A stretch of DNA of 64,000 bases, taken from Shewanella woodyi ATCC 51908 (lineage in GTDB: Bacteria > Pseudomonadota > Gammaproteobacteria > Enterobacterales > Shewanellaceae). The notes beneath the pieces were generated by a model. It did no database searches. It saw nothing but the letters and a program-made list of their open reading frames with translations, and had not been told where the DNA came from. Shown here one piece after another: positions 51,733 to 60,497 of the stretch (its first letter is position 1; every line of letters starts with the position of its first letter). Position numbers and translations under genes: made by a program. The stretch covers positions 4,650,001-4,714,000 of the forward strand of contig NC_010506.1 of the NCBI RefSeq assembly GCF_000019525.1. The letters are read 5' to 3'.

Positions 51733-52758
51733 TTAAATCTCTTTTAGGCACTCGCTTATTCCCTCTTTTATATCCCCCTCTAAATTACCGAGGAAGTCAC
51801 CTATTTTGCTCTTCTCTAGCTCTTTAATTAGATCAAAATCGGGTTTAAACGGGGTACCATCAAAATACCTAGCTTGGGTTCCTGGCCCATCAGGAGATCC
51901 ATGATCTGCGTCGATAGACTCACGCCACCTTTGAGCGTGAGTGCGCCACTCTTCTGTGTCTACAAGTTCAGGCTCGGTAAACCAAACATTCCAAGTCAGC
52001 ACATTGCCCACTTGCAGCATATTGCCTGAGCCTAAATTAAACACATCCATAATCAACTTATTAAACGCATCAACCACTGGGTATCCAGTCTTTAAGGGCG
52101 CACCGATCTCAACACCTAAATTTCCCACGCTCCACGCTTGTGGATGCTTAGCAAACTCAGGAATATCGAATCCGGTACTTTCACCGCTTAACAGAGGGAA
52201 TATTGGCTGTTCAGCTTGACCAACTTTATGGGTGTATACAACAATCGCCTTAGACTTTTCAGAAGGGAAAGGTTGTTTACTCTTTTCAAAGTGGGACCAT
52301 AACAACTTAACAATAGGCTTTTGTACTGCACTTGGGCTGAACCAAATTTTGCCGACCACACTCATATCTGCTGCGATCTCACGATCTGTTTCATCAACCC
52401 AGCCTCGCTGGCCAGTCACTGTCACCTCAACATTCAGGGTGCCCAATGATGGCGAACTAATCCCCTGCTGTGGACAGATAATGGAATAAACTCTGCCTGT
52501 GTCAGTGTATCCAAGTCTAGATATATCCGGGGCAAACATCTGATAACAGCGTTTAGGGTTTGAATTGCCTTTCTCTGTCTCCCAACTGAACTCAGGCCAC
52601 TTCACCGCTTGCTGACGCTGGAGCAGATCAATATTAGCCATGTTGTCCAACATAGGTAATGAAGTAAGGTTTGGATTCGGATAAGCAAAATCAGGGTTTG
52701 ACTGCTCAAAGCCTCCCTGCCAACCAGATACAACACCTGTGTATTTTTTAATGTCCAT
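51733..52758 (-). CDS. Unrecognised 341-aa protein upstream of BBE-like oxidase
   Basis: 341 aa without signal peptide, membrane helix or a domain I recognise. It is rich in Trp, Pro and Gly (TGVVSGWQGGFEQSNPDFAY, VLTWNVWFTEPELVD). The middle looks β-rich (GTLNVEVTVTGQRGWVDE … MSVVGKIWFSPS), and the end is acidic and helical with a Cys near the C-terminus (EGISECLKEI). It is the same strand as the BBE-like oxidase and no other gene separates them, so a functional link is possible, though the 240-base gap argues against tight coupling. Confidence 0.6.
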   Translation of the reverse strand: MDIKKYTGVVSGWQGGFEQSNPDFAYPNPNLTSLPMLDNMANIDLLQRQQAVKWPEFSWETEKGNSNPKRCYQMFAPDISRLGYTDTGRVYSIICPQQGISSPSLGTLNVEVTVTGQRGWVDETDREIAADMSVVGKIWFSPSAVQKPIVKLLWSHFEKSKQPFPSEKSKAIVVYTHKVGQAEQPIFPLLSGESTGFDIPEFAKHPQAWSVGNLGVEIGAPLKTGYPVVDAFNKLIMDVFNLGSGNMLQVGNVLTWNVWFTEPELVDTEEWRTHAQRWRESIDADHGSPDGPGTQARYFDGTPFKPDFDLIKELEKSKIGDFLGNLEGDIKEGISECLKEI

Positions 52759-52918
52759 AAATCAATATCTTCCTTTTCAGTTAACTCAGCGTTAGCTTTA
52801 ACAACCTAGAGACGCTTTGGCCTTAGTCGATAAAATGAAGCTAACAGATTAATTAACAGGAAAATATTACACTCAATTACAATCACCAGGAACACGATAA
52901 AAAGCGGACACTTAGGAG

Positions 52919-53452
52919 TTACCGCTTAGCGACTATAGCCCTTAACTTATTAAGCGCTTCAACCGAAAAACCATCATCGTAGAAGTAGAGCACGGTGCCA
53001 CTTTCGTCCAATAACACCACTCTGGCATTGTTTGGATCTTCATTGCCTGTATATGACTGCACCTTGTCACCATCTTGGTAAACAGTCACAACACCTTTCC
53101 AAAGGGGCTTAGGAATACCTGCGCGCATCCCATTATTTATCATGGTGCTAAACATTCTAGGAAACAGTCCCTGAATCGTCGGCACCTCATACACATCGAT
53201 ACGAGTCTGTGTCATATCTAGGCCAATTAGCCATCTATCGATATCAAACTGAGAGTCTTGCTTGTAGCCAATTAATAGCAGTGCAGGCTGACCATTAAGA
53301 TCATCAGGAAGGGTTAATGGCTCCCCCTCTAATGTCTCGCCACTCGCCTTAGGAAATTGAGTGCCTGTAACGGACTGATTAGGGTAGGTTGTGCTACATC
53401 CACAGATAAATAAAGCCAATAAACCTAAAACAATAGCACGCATTAAATTCAC
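52919..53452 (-). CDS. Lipoprotein with thioredoxin-like (ATP10-like) fold
   Basis: 177 aa. MNLMRAIVLGLLALFICGCS gives a lipoprotein signal with modified Cys at 19. The mature part reads like a thioredoxin-fold domain without active-site Cys: NGQPALLLIGYKQDSQFDID, EVPTIQGLFPRMFSTMIN and ARVVLLDESGTVLYFYDDGF. That pattern recalls ATP10-like proteins. It has no CxxC, so a redox role is doubtful; a chaperone-like role is possible. Stands alone between the 341-aa gene and the RidA gene. Confidence 0.62.
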   Translation of the reverse strand: MNLMRAIVLGLLALFICGCSTTYPNQSVTGTQFPKASGETLEGEPLTLPDDLNGQPALLLIGYKQDSQFDIDRWLIGLDMTQTRIDVYEVPTIQGLFPRMFSTMINNGMRAGIPKPLWKGVVTVYQDGDKVQSYTGNEDPNNARVVLLDESGTVLYFYDDGFSVEALNKLRAIVAKR

Positions 53453-53514
53453 CTATTAATCTCAACATTGATATTGAGTTTTATACGTATGGCTGCGCGC
53501 TTTAGATCATAACA

Positions 53515-53910
53515 TTAAGGTTTTTTAGCTGCTTGAACCTCTATCTCAACTTTCCATTCAGGAGAAAAAAGCCCCGCGACAAAGAGCAAAGTAACCGGTA
53601 AAACTTGTGACGGCTTATTGAATAACCGCTGCATTGCAGCTCGATACCCAGGGAGAGCATCCCTATCAACAAGATAAACTCGTACACTAACAATATCTTC
53701 GCGCTCCATCTGATTGGCCAGCAGCAAACCATCTATATTCTGCCAAGCAAATAGAACCTGTTCCTCAACTCCGCTTCCCAGTTTGCCTTCGAGATCGAAA
53801 CCTAACTGACCTGCAATATGTAACCAATCACTGTTCGCTGGAACATAAGCACAGTGATGGTAGCGCGCTGCAGGTGGCGCTATATTTTCCGGACTCCAAA
53901 TCTTGTTCAT
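53515..53910 (-). CDS. RidA-family protein lacking the catalytic Arg
   Basis: 131 aa. LHIAGQLGFDLEGKLGSGVEEQVLFAWQNIDGLL and REDIVSVRVYLVD match the YjgF/RidA trimer family. In imine-deaminating RidA an Arg precedes the last strand (…VARLPKDVKIEIEA); here the equivalent segment is VAGLFSPEWKVEIEV, with Gly at that position by my alignment. It is therefore more likely one of the non-deaminase Rid subgroups. The operon context gives no substrate. Alignment by eye only. Confidence 0.8.
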   Translation of the reverse strand: MNKIWSPENIAPPAARYHHCAYVPANSDWLHIAGQLGFDLEGKLGSGVEEQVLFAWQNIDGLLLANQMEREDIVSVRVYLVDRDALPGYRAAMQRLFNKPSQVLPVTLLFVAGLFSPEWKVEIEVQAAKKP

Positions 53911-54099
53911 AGGTTACTTTTTCCTAAGAGGTTTAATCATTTCTAAAAGCAGTACACCCTAAAACGGCTTCTTGATATATCCAGTTTTGATGAACTGAAT
54001 GTTCAGGTAAGTTGAATTATGATGTGGAGATCCCATCACGATAAGCTATCGGGCAAGCTAAAAAGAGAAGAGAGAAGAAACAAGAGAAGTAAAATGTAA

Positions 54100-54146
54100 G
54101 TCGGGTTTCGCTGCCGACAGATACCCAATTAATGGGTATCGCCGAC
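54100..54146. repeat. Small palindromic element
   Basis: GATACCCA (54120–54127) and TGGGTATC (54133–54140) form a hairpin, preceded by GTCGG (54100–54104)/CCGAC (54114–54118) and followed by another CCGAC. It looks like a short intergenic palindromic repeat; no second copy is in this window. Confidence 0.4.
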
Positions 54147-54205
54147 AACAGACAGCTTAAAATATAACGCTTTAGACTAGGGCTCTTTATACAAGGAGCT
54201 TTAAA

Positions 54206-54997
54206 TTAGGCTTTTGCTTTCTGCCCCATCAAATAGGGGCGAGCCAGCAAAAATATACCGACCAGAAGGAAAGGAATACTGAGCATCTGGCCCGCGTTCA
54301 ATACAAAACCATCGGCGTAAGCTGCTTGAGTCACCTTGATAAATTCAATCGCGAACCTTGCACTAAATACTAGGCAGAGGAACAAACCAAATATCGCGCC
54401 CTCTTTCTGCTTCATCTGGGTGTACTTATAGACAAGACACAAGGTGACAAAGATAGTCAGGTAAGCAAAGGCTTCATAGAGCTGGGCTGGATGACGCGGC
54501 AGCATATCGATACGCTCAAACACGATTGCCCAAGGCACACTGCTCGGCACACCTAAGATCTCCGAGTTCATAAAGTTAGCCATACGCACGAAGAATCCAA
54601 ATATCGCCGTTGCAATCGCCAACCTATCCAGTAGAAATAGGAAAGGCATCTTGGTCTTCTTGTGGTAGTAGAACAGGGCTAAAATCGCACCGAGACCACC
54701 ACCATGGCTGGCAAGTCCCCCCTCCCAGATGGCAAAAATCTTGAGGGGATGGCTAAAGTAGTAAGCGGGATCGTAAAACAGACAGTGGGCGAGGCGAGCA
54801 CCGACGATAATTCCCACCACACAGTAGATAAGTAAGTTATCCAATGACGCGACATCATGGCCCTCTTTGATGTAGATACGTTTCATCACCTGAAAACCAC
54901 ATGCAATTGCAGTGGCAAAAAGGGCACCATACCAGTGTACTGTCAGCCCCATAAACGAGAATAATACAGGGTCGATATTCCAAATAAAGTGGTCCAA
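54206..54997 (-). CDS. lgt: Prolipoprotein diacylglyceryl transferase
   Basis: 263 aa with seven membrane helices. Motifs are the N-terminal DPVLFSFMGLTVHWYGALFA, HGGGLGAILAL around residue 93 and FVRMANFMNSEILG around 136–149, containing the phosphatidylglycerol-binding Arg/Asn. It adds diacylglycerol to the lipobox Cys of exported lipoproteins. In most relatives lgt lies next to thyA; here it stands alone, so it could be a second copy. AAGG precedes the ATG loosely. Confidence 0.92.
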   Translation of the reverse strand: MDHFIWNIDPVLFSFMGLTVHWYGALFATAIACGFQVMKRIYIKEGHDVASLDNLLIYCVVGIIVGARLAHCLFYDPAYYFSHPLKIFAIWEGGLASHGGGLGAILALFYYHKKTKMPFLFLLDRLAIATAIFGFFVRMANFMNSEILGVPSSVPWAIVFERIDMLPRHPAQLYEAFAYLTIFVTLCLVYKYTQMKQKEGAIFGLFLCLVFSARFAIEFIKVTQAAYADGFVLNAGQMLSIPFLLVGIFLLARPYLMGQKAKA

Positions 54998-55196
54998 AAT
55001 AAGCCTTCCAAAATCTGATGGGACAAAAATTATCGAATTAATTTTTCAATTGACTCGGAGTTTTACCCTGATGTGGATGAATAGGCAAGGGATTACCCGA
55101 TTCTTATGTAAGAATTCATCAAGAGTTATCACATCTAACACAGCTTTTAGCGAACCTAGCTTAAGGCTTCGCTTACATTGTCATTCAACCTTGTCT

Positions 55197-55685
55197 CTAT
55201 AGTCCGACCTTGTCACTTCTACGCTCCATCAAGACGACATCACGCCATACCCCATTCATCTGGCCTAGCCTTTCTCTAACGCCTAAAATCTTAAAACCAC
55301 ACTTTTGGTGTAGATTGATACTCGCTTGGTTCTCAGGAAAAATAGCCGACTGAAGCGTCCAACAGCCCGCCTCTTCCGATTGTTTAATCAGCTCTGTCAG
55401 CAAGGCGTAACCAGCACCATTTCCTTTCGCATTGTCACTAATGTAGATACTCACCTCCACCACTCCTGCGTATGCCTCACGGGTGGAGGTCGGCAATAAA
55501 CCTGCCCAACCGACAAGCTGGCTATCAATCTCAATCACCAACCGACATGGCGCCAACATGGCTCTGTCCCACTCCGGCCAAGCTTTGGGTTGCTTCTCAA
55601 ATGTGGCATTGCCACCGTCTATCCCCTCTTGGTAGATATCGGTGACCGCTTTGAAATCAGCAAACTCAAACTCTCTTATCTTCAT
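55197..55685 (-). CDS. GNAT N-acetyltransferase, phosphinothricin-type
   Basis: 162 aa. REFEFADFKAVTDIYQEGIDGGNATFE at the N-terminus, then VEVSIYISDNAKGNGAGYALL (acetyl-CoA loop) and FPENQASINLHQKCGFKILG match the PAT/methionine-sulfoximine acetyltransferase subfamily. It acetylates a small amino-acid-like amine in the cytoplasm. A second GNAT gene lies 21 bases upstream on the same strand, so both may be co-transcribed. No direct evidence for the natural substrate. Confidence 0.87.
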   Translation of the reverse strand: MKIREFEFADFKAVTDIYQEGIDGGNATFEKQPKAWPEWDRAMLAPCRLVIEIDSQLVGWAGLLPTSTREAYAGVVEVSIYISDNAKGNGAGYALLTELIKQSEEAGCWTLQSAIFPENQASINLHQKCGFKILGVRERLGQMNGVWRDVVLMERRSDKVGL

Positions 55686-55706
55686 ATATAGAACTCCAAA
55701 ATCTCA

Positions 55707-56228
55707 TCAAACTAACTGCTTATAGAAGACACAAGTGGCTTCAAGCTCACCCTCAGTGCTGAGTGCAAAATCGGGGATCTCACCCACTCTCAGAAAACCC
55801 AACTTGAGATACAGATTAGCAGCCAATGAGTCCGTAAGTGTGTCCAAAATCAGCAGTGTGCGCCCCCTGCTTTTCGCCAATGCCTCAATTTGGTGCATAA
55901 GCTTGCCAGCTATGCCCAATCCTCGTGCATCAGGATGAACCATTAACTTCTCAACCTCCGCCCTATGTCGCCCATTTTTCTTATCACAAAATGATAGCTG
56001 AACCGTCCCGAGCACCTGCTGATTTTCAGTCGCAAGCAGAAGTATTCGACCACCTTGATTGAGATCGGTTTCGACGCTATCCCAGTAATAGCGAGACTCT
56101 CGCTCACTGAAGGGAGTAATAAAACCTATGGATGCCCCCAAGTCCACGCAGCGCTTTAGCTGTAAAGCTAAGCCATTTTTCAAGGAGGGGTCTGAGGAGG
56201 ATAAATCTGTTAGTTCAATTATCTGCAT
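55707..56228 (-). CDS. GNAT-family N-acetyltransferase
   Basis: 173 aa from the ATG at 56228 (MQIIELTD); the frame extends 36 bases upstream. VEKLMVHPDARGLGIAGKLMHQIE is the acetyl-CoA-binding loop and LILDTLTDSLAANLYLKLGFLRVGEIPDFAL the typical C-terminal GNAT motif. It ends close to the PAT-like gene. The substrate is unknown; the family acetylates amino groups of small molecules or proteins. Confidence 0.85.
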   Translation of the reverse strand: MQIIELTDLSSSDPSLKNGLALQLKRCVDLGASIGFITPFSERESRYYWDSVETDLNQGGRILLLATENQQVLGTVQLSFCDKKNGRHRAEVEKLMVHPDARGLGIAGKLMHQIEALAKSRGRTLLILDTLTDSLAANLYLKLGFLRVGEIPDFALSTEGELEATCVFYKQLV

Positions 56229-56619
56229 TGCTGTTCCGGTAATGAAAACTAATTCCGAAGCCAACTATGCAGATAATATTCCTAGTTTTATTAATCTTAA
56301 GGAAGAGACTGTGCAAGCGATGAACTCACCATTAGATCAACGCTTATACCCAAGCTACTTGGAAATGCAGGATTCAGTGGGAATTTAATGCATTTTAGGC
56401 AAGGCATTGTTTGTAGTTAATGGTTGTTCCCTTAGCAAAATCAATAACGCAGAATAAAATGCATTAAAACCCATCAACGAAGGCTTTGTGCAAGCCCACT
56501 TCGTTGTTGCATTGGCTTAAAAGGGAGTCACCATTTTTATGCCAATGCGTCTAGAATTGATCTCGCACAATGCCTCTGAAACGAGCATTCTCAGGTAGTT
56601 TGGGTATACAACTCGTAAC
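56229..56619. other. Intergenic region upstream of GNAT pair and downstream of gabT
   Basis: About 390 bp without a convincing ORF. AACGAAG and CTTCGTT (about 56476–56506) can pair into a hairpin with a long loop that may end leftward gabT transcripts. Nothing else seen. Confidence 0.4.
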
Positions 56620-57903
56620 TCAGCAGTTTGCAGCCTCACCAAATAGGCGCACAAACTGATCTAAGCCTTCATTGATAAGCTCATCACTGATGGTGAGAGC
56701 TGGCAGAAAGCGGATCACATTGCCATAGAAACCACAGGCCAGCAGTATCAATCCATATTTCGCCGCCTTCGCAATAATGGCTTGAGTTAACGCGGTATTA
56801 GCTTGCTCACAGTCACCATTACTGACTAACTCCATGGCGATCATGGCACCTTGGTTACGTACCTCACCAATCAGTTGCGGATACTCAGCTTGCAAAGCCG
56901 TTAAGCGCTCATTGAAAATTGCGCCAATCTGAGCTGCGCGCTCAACTAAGCCCTCCTCTTTGATCACATCAAGCACGGTCAGGGCTGCGACACAGGCAAC
57001 AGGCGAGCCACCATAGGTTCCACCTAGTCCTCCTGGTAACGGCGCATCCATGATCTCGCTCTTACCAACAACCGCAGCAATAGGAAATCCACCCGCAATT
57101 CCCTTAGCCATAGTGATGAGGTCAGGTTCAACACCCGCATGCTCAAAGCTAAACATCTTACCGGTTCGGCCAAAGCCTGTTTGGATCTCATCAGCAATTA
57201 AGACGATACCATGGTCATCACACAAGCTACGTAACGCCTGTAAAAACTCGGCAGGCGCGGCATAAAAACCACCTTCACCTTGTACTGGCTCAACGATAAT
57301 GGCCGCCACATCACAGGGAGCAATATCCACCTTAAAGAGGTTGTTTAATGCATCAAGGGAGTGTTTAACCGAAATATTGTGATAATCAATTGGAAAAGGA
57401 GCATGAAAAACATCGCCAGCAAAAGGGCCAAACTGATGTTTATAGGGTGTGATCTTCCCAGTTAATGCCATGGTCAAGTTAGTGCGACCATGGAAACCAC
57501 CATTAAAGGCGATAACTCCGCGACGCCCCGTATGAGCCCGAGCAATTTTGACGCAGTTCTCCACCGCTTCGGCGCCAGTCGTGACAAAAATCGCCTTTTT
57601 ATCACTCTCACCTGGTGCTATCTCCGTTAGCTTTTCCGCAAGCTCGACAGCCGATTCATAGGGGTTAACCATGACACAGGTATGGCTGAAGTTATCTAGT
57701 TGCGCTTTTACCGCAGCAACAATTTTAGGATGGCTGTGCCCTGTATTACATACGGCAATACCTGTCCCAAAGTCGATGTAACGTTTCCCCTCAACATCCC
57801 AGAGCTCCGCATTCTTAGCCCGCTCAACATAAACCGGATACGCATTACCTTGGCCTCGAGCTATGGCCTTAACTTTTCTCGCTTGTAAGCTGCTGTTTGT
57901 CAT
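56620..57903 (-). CDS. gabT: 4-aminobutyrate aminotransferase
   Basis: 427 aa, class III PLP aminotransferase. It transfers the amino group of GABA to 2-oxoglutarate, giving succinate semialdehyde and glutamate. Signs: FGTGIAVCNTGHSHP, TTGAEAVENCVKIARAHTGR, FHGRTNLTMALTGK, ADEIQTGFGRTGKMF and the PLP Lys K267 in TMAKGIAGGFP. Length is typical of GabT. It follows gabD by 45 bases on the same strand, forming the GABA degradation operon. Confidence 0.93.
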   Translation of the reverse strand: MTNSSLQARKVKAIARGQGNAYPVYVERAKNAELWDVEGKRYIDFGTGIAVCNTGHSHPKIVAAVKAQLDNFSHTCVMVNPYESAVELAEKLTEIAPGESDKKAIFVTTGAEAVENCVKIARAHTGRRGVIAFNGGFHGRTNLTMALTGKITPYKHQFGPFAGDVFHAPFPIDYHNISVKHSLDALNNLFKVDIAPCDVAAIIVEPVQGEGGFYAAPAEFLQALRSLCDDHGIVLIADEIQTGFGRTGKMFSFEHAGVEPDLITMAKGIAGGFPIAAVVGKSEIMDAPLPGGLGGTYGGSPVACVAALTVLDVIKEEGLVERAAQIGAIFNERLTALQAEYPQLIGEVRNQGAMIAMELVSNGDCEQANTALTQAIIAKAAKYGLILLACGFYGNVIRFLPALTISDELINEGLDQFVRLFGEAANC

Positions 57904-57948
57904 GATTCTGGTCCTATAAAAAACGGTGCTAGGTGTTAGCAGACTGAA

Positions 57949-59406
57949 TTAACGGTCGATGCCGCCCATGCACAAATACTTAATCTCTAGGTAATCATCT
58001 AAACCATATTTAGAGCCTTCACGGCCATTACCAGACTGTTTAACACCACCAAAAGGAGCGGCAGCATTGGAGATGATTCCTTCATTCACTCCCACCATGC
58101 CATATTCGAGCCCTTCGCCCACGCGCCAAACTCGGCCAATATCTCGCGAATAAAAATAAGCCGCTAACCCATATTCAGTATCATTGGCTATCTCAATCGC
58201 CTCAGCTTCGGTATCGAAGGTAATAATCGGCGTCACAGGACCAAAAATCTCATTGCTTGCCAGCGCCATATCATTGGTCACATTAGCCACGATAGTTGGC
58301 TCATAAAAGCTGCCAGCATCACTGCTTTGTTTGCCACCTTTAATGACGACGCCACCCTGCTCCACTGTTTTATCAACCAATGCCTGCACTCCCGCTACGG
58401 CCTCAGATGAGATCATCGGGCCCACATTTACGCCAGCTTCCAAGCCATCTCCCATCTTAAGAGCTTCGACCGCTGTAACAAACTTGTCGGTAAAGGCTTT
58501 AGCCACCCCTTTTTGCACTAAAATTCGGTTAGTACAAACACAGGTTTGACCCGCATTACGGTACTTAGAGATCAAAGCTCCCTGAACCGCGGCATCTAGA
58601 TCGGCATCGTCGAACACGATAAATGGCGCATTGCCACCCAGCTCCATGGAGACTTTCTTCACCGTTGTCGCCGTTTGCGTCATCAAAATCTTGCCCACAG
58701 CTGTTGAACCAGTGAAGGTAAACTTAGCCACATCAGGATGTTGAGTTAACACCTTGCCCATACCAACAGAGTCTTCACCTACAACCACATTAAATACGCC
58801 AGCAGGCACACCCGCACGCTCAGCAAGCTCAGCCATTGCCAGTGCCGAAAGCGGCGTTGAAGGAGAGGGACGAACTACAAAAGTGCAGCCAGCTGCCAGC
58901 GCAGCCGCAGCTTTTCGGGCGATCATCGCATTGGGGAAGTTCCAAGGCGTAATAGAGGCGACCACACCAACAGGCTGCTTGATAACAACAATGCGCTTAT
59001 CACCCGAGGGCGCAGGAATAGTATCGCCATAAACTCGCTTGCCCTCTTCGGCAAACCATTCGATAAATGCAGCGCCATAGGCTATCTCACCTTTCGCTTC
59101 TGCAAGCGGCTTGCCCTGTTCTAACGTTAAGATACGACCAAGATCATCTTGCGCTGCCATCATCAAATTAAACCAGGTTCTCAAAATAGCAGAGCGCTCA
59201 TTAGCTGACTTTTTCGACCAAGTTGGCAATGCTCGTTTAGCCGCAATAACCGCTAACTCAGTTTCATCCACGCCAGCATTGTGCACCTGAGCAATCACCT
59301 TACCATTGGCAGGGTTGGTCACATCAAACTTCTGCTCACCATCACTCCAGCTCCCATCGATATAGGAACTGAGCTTCACTAATCCTGTGTCGTTAACTGC
59401 TTGCAT
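57949..59406 (-). CDS. gabD: Succinate-semialdehyde dehydrogenase (NAD(P)+)
   Basis: 485 aa from the ATG at 59406, which has AGGAGTGAAG directly upstream; the frame extends 48 bases further. Aldehyde dehydrogenase motifs: ITPWNFPNAMIARK, FTGSTAVGK, the general base E255 in MELGGNAPF and the nucleophile C289 in GQTCVCTNRI. The double Cys (C-V-C) is typical of GabD. The cofactor-ribose Lys of the family (KPS…TP) is Arg here (VVRPSPSTPLS). It oxidises the product of GabT to succinate. Confidence 0.93.
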   Translation of the reverse strand: MQAVNDTGLVKLSSYIDGSWSDGEQKFDVTNPANGKVIAQVHNAGVDETELAVIAAKRALPTWSKKSANERSAILRTWFNLMMAAQDDLGRILTLEQGKPLAEAKGEIAYGAAFIEWFAEEGKRVYGDTIPAPSGDKRIVVIKQPVGVVASITPWNFPNAMIARKAAAALAAGCTFVVRPSPSTPLSALAMAELAERAGVPAGVFNVVVGEDSVGMGKVLTQHPDVAKFTFTGSTAVGKILMTQTATTVKKVSMELGGNAPFIVFDDADLDAAVQGALISKYRNAGQTCVCTNRILVQKGVAKAFTDKFVTAVEALKMGDGLEAGVNVGPMISSEAVAGVQALVDKTVEQGGVVIKGGKQSSDAGSFYEPTIVANVTNDMALASNEIFGPVTPIITFDTEAEAIEIANDTEYGLAAYFYSRDIGRVWRVGEGLEYGMVGVNEGIISNAAAPFGGVKQSGNGREGSKYGLDDYLEIKYLCMGGIDR

Positions 59407-59551
59407 CTTCACTCCTAATCGCTGTGTTCCTAAAATCTTAAATAACTGAGTCACGGCTACACAAAAAATCTATTAATAACACTATTGAATAGCAAAACTA
59501 TCTCAGGTTAAATACAAAACATTAAACCTTAAGTTTTATTGAGGTAAAACT

Positions 59552-60472
59552 TTGAAAAAACACTCCATCATCCCTAAAGCGATCACTGAGTACGATCTAC
59601 GTCTACTACGTATCTTTCGTACTGTGGTTGAGAACGGTGGCTTCGCTGCATCTGAAACAGAGCTTGGTGTCACTCGCTCCACTATTAGCGTGCATATGTC
59701 CAACCTTGAGAGCCGGATGAAACTCAAACTTTGTAGCCGAGGACGTGGAGGCTTTGCACTAACCGAAGATGGCCAGGCGGTTTATCACGCCTGTATTGAG
59801 CTATTTGACTCACTAAATGACTTTTCCATGTTGGTGAGCAGTTTAGGAGAGGAGTTAAGTGGTGAGTTAACGCTACTTTGCGCCGATCAACTCGATAATA
59901 CCATGCAGAAAAAACTGGCCGAAGTGATCCGCTATTTGCATCAAAAAGAGCCTCAACTGCACCTGATATTAGATGGGGATTCCATTCATAATATTGAACG
60001 TGCACTGTTGCAGGATAAAGCACACCTTGGGCTCCTCCCCAGTTACCACCAGATTGAAGGACTTAATTACCACACCATCTACAGCGAGCCTATCTATCTC
60101 TGTTGCAGTGAGCACCACCCCTACTTTGAGTTGGAAGACGGTGAGATCACCCCAGAGATGTTAGCTCAATCCCCCTCTATTCACCCCGGTATCGACATAG
60201 ATAGCGACGGTCGTGAGCAGCTTAAAAAACTCAACTTATCTGCCAAGGCATACCAGTTTGATACTAGAAAAACCTTAATTCTATCGGGCTGCTACATAGG
60301 TTATCTGCCCGAGAGCTACATCCAAAACGAGCTAACAACGAAGCAGATGCGGATAATCCACAGTGATAGTGCGCGCTACCAATTTAACCTCTCCATGGTA
60401 TTTAAGAAAAACCCAAGAGAGACTCACAAGGTAGAGCTGTTAAAAACCGCTTTCCATAAAGTGTTTGGTTAG
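59552..60472 (+). CDS. LysR-family regulator, divergent from gabDT
   Basis: 306 aa. The winged HTH is clear: YDLRLLRIFRTVVENGGFAA and ETELGVTRSTISVHMSNLES. The remaining ~210 residues form the effector-binding domain (LSGELTLLCADQLDNT …). Divergent orientation from gabD, with a 145-bp gap, is the classic LysR arrangement, so it probably controls GABA catabolism, perhaps with GABA or succinate semialdehyde as inducer (inference). AGGTAAAACT precedes the ATG. It ends convergent with the LysE gene. Confidence 0.9.
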   Translation: MKKHSIIPKAITEYDLRLLRIFRTVVENGGFAASETELGVTRSTISVHMSNLESRMKLKLCSRGRGGFALTEDGQAVYHACIELFDSLNDFSMLVSSLGEELSGELTLLCADQLDNTMQKKLAEVIRYLHQKEPQLHLILDGDSIHNIERALLQDKAHLGLLPSYHQIEGLNYHTIYSEPIYLCCSEHHPYFELEDGEITPEMLAQSPSIHPGIDIDSDGREQLKKLNLSAKAYQFDTRKTLILSGCYIGYLPESYIQNELTTKQMRIIHSDSARYQFNLSMVFKKNPRETHKVELLKTAFHKVFG

Positions 60473-60497
60473 AGCTCATAACATGAAGGTGAAGCAA

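Noticed and set aside
56128-56388. 86-aa plus-strand ORF
   Set aside because: Most of it is antisense to the GNAT gene and the remainder has no gene-like features.
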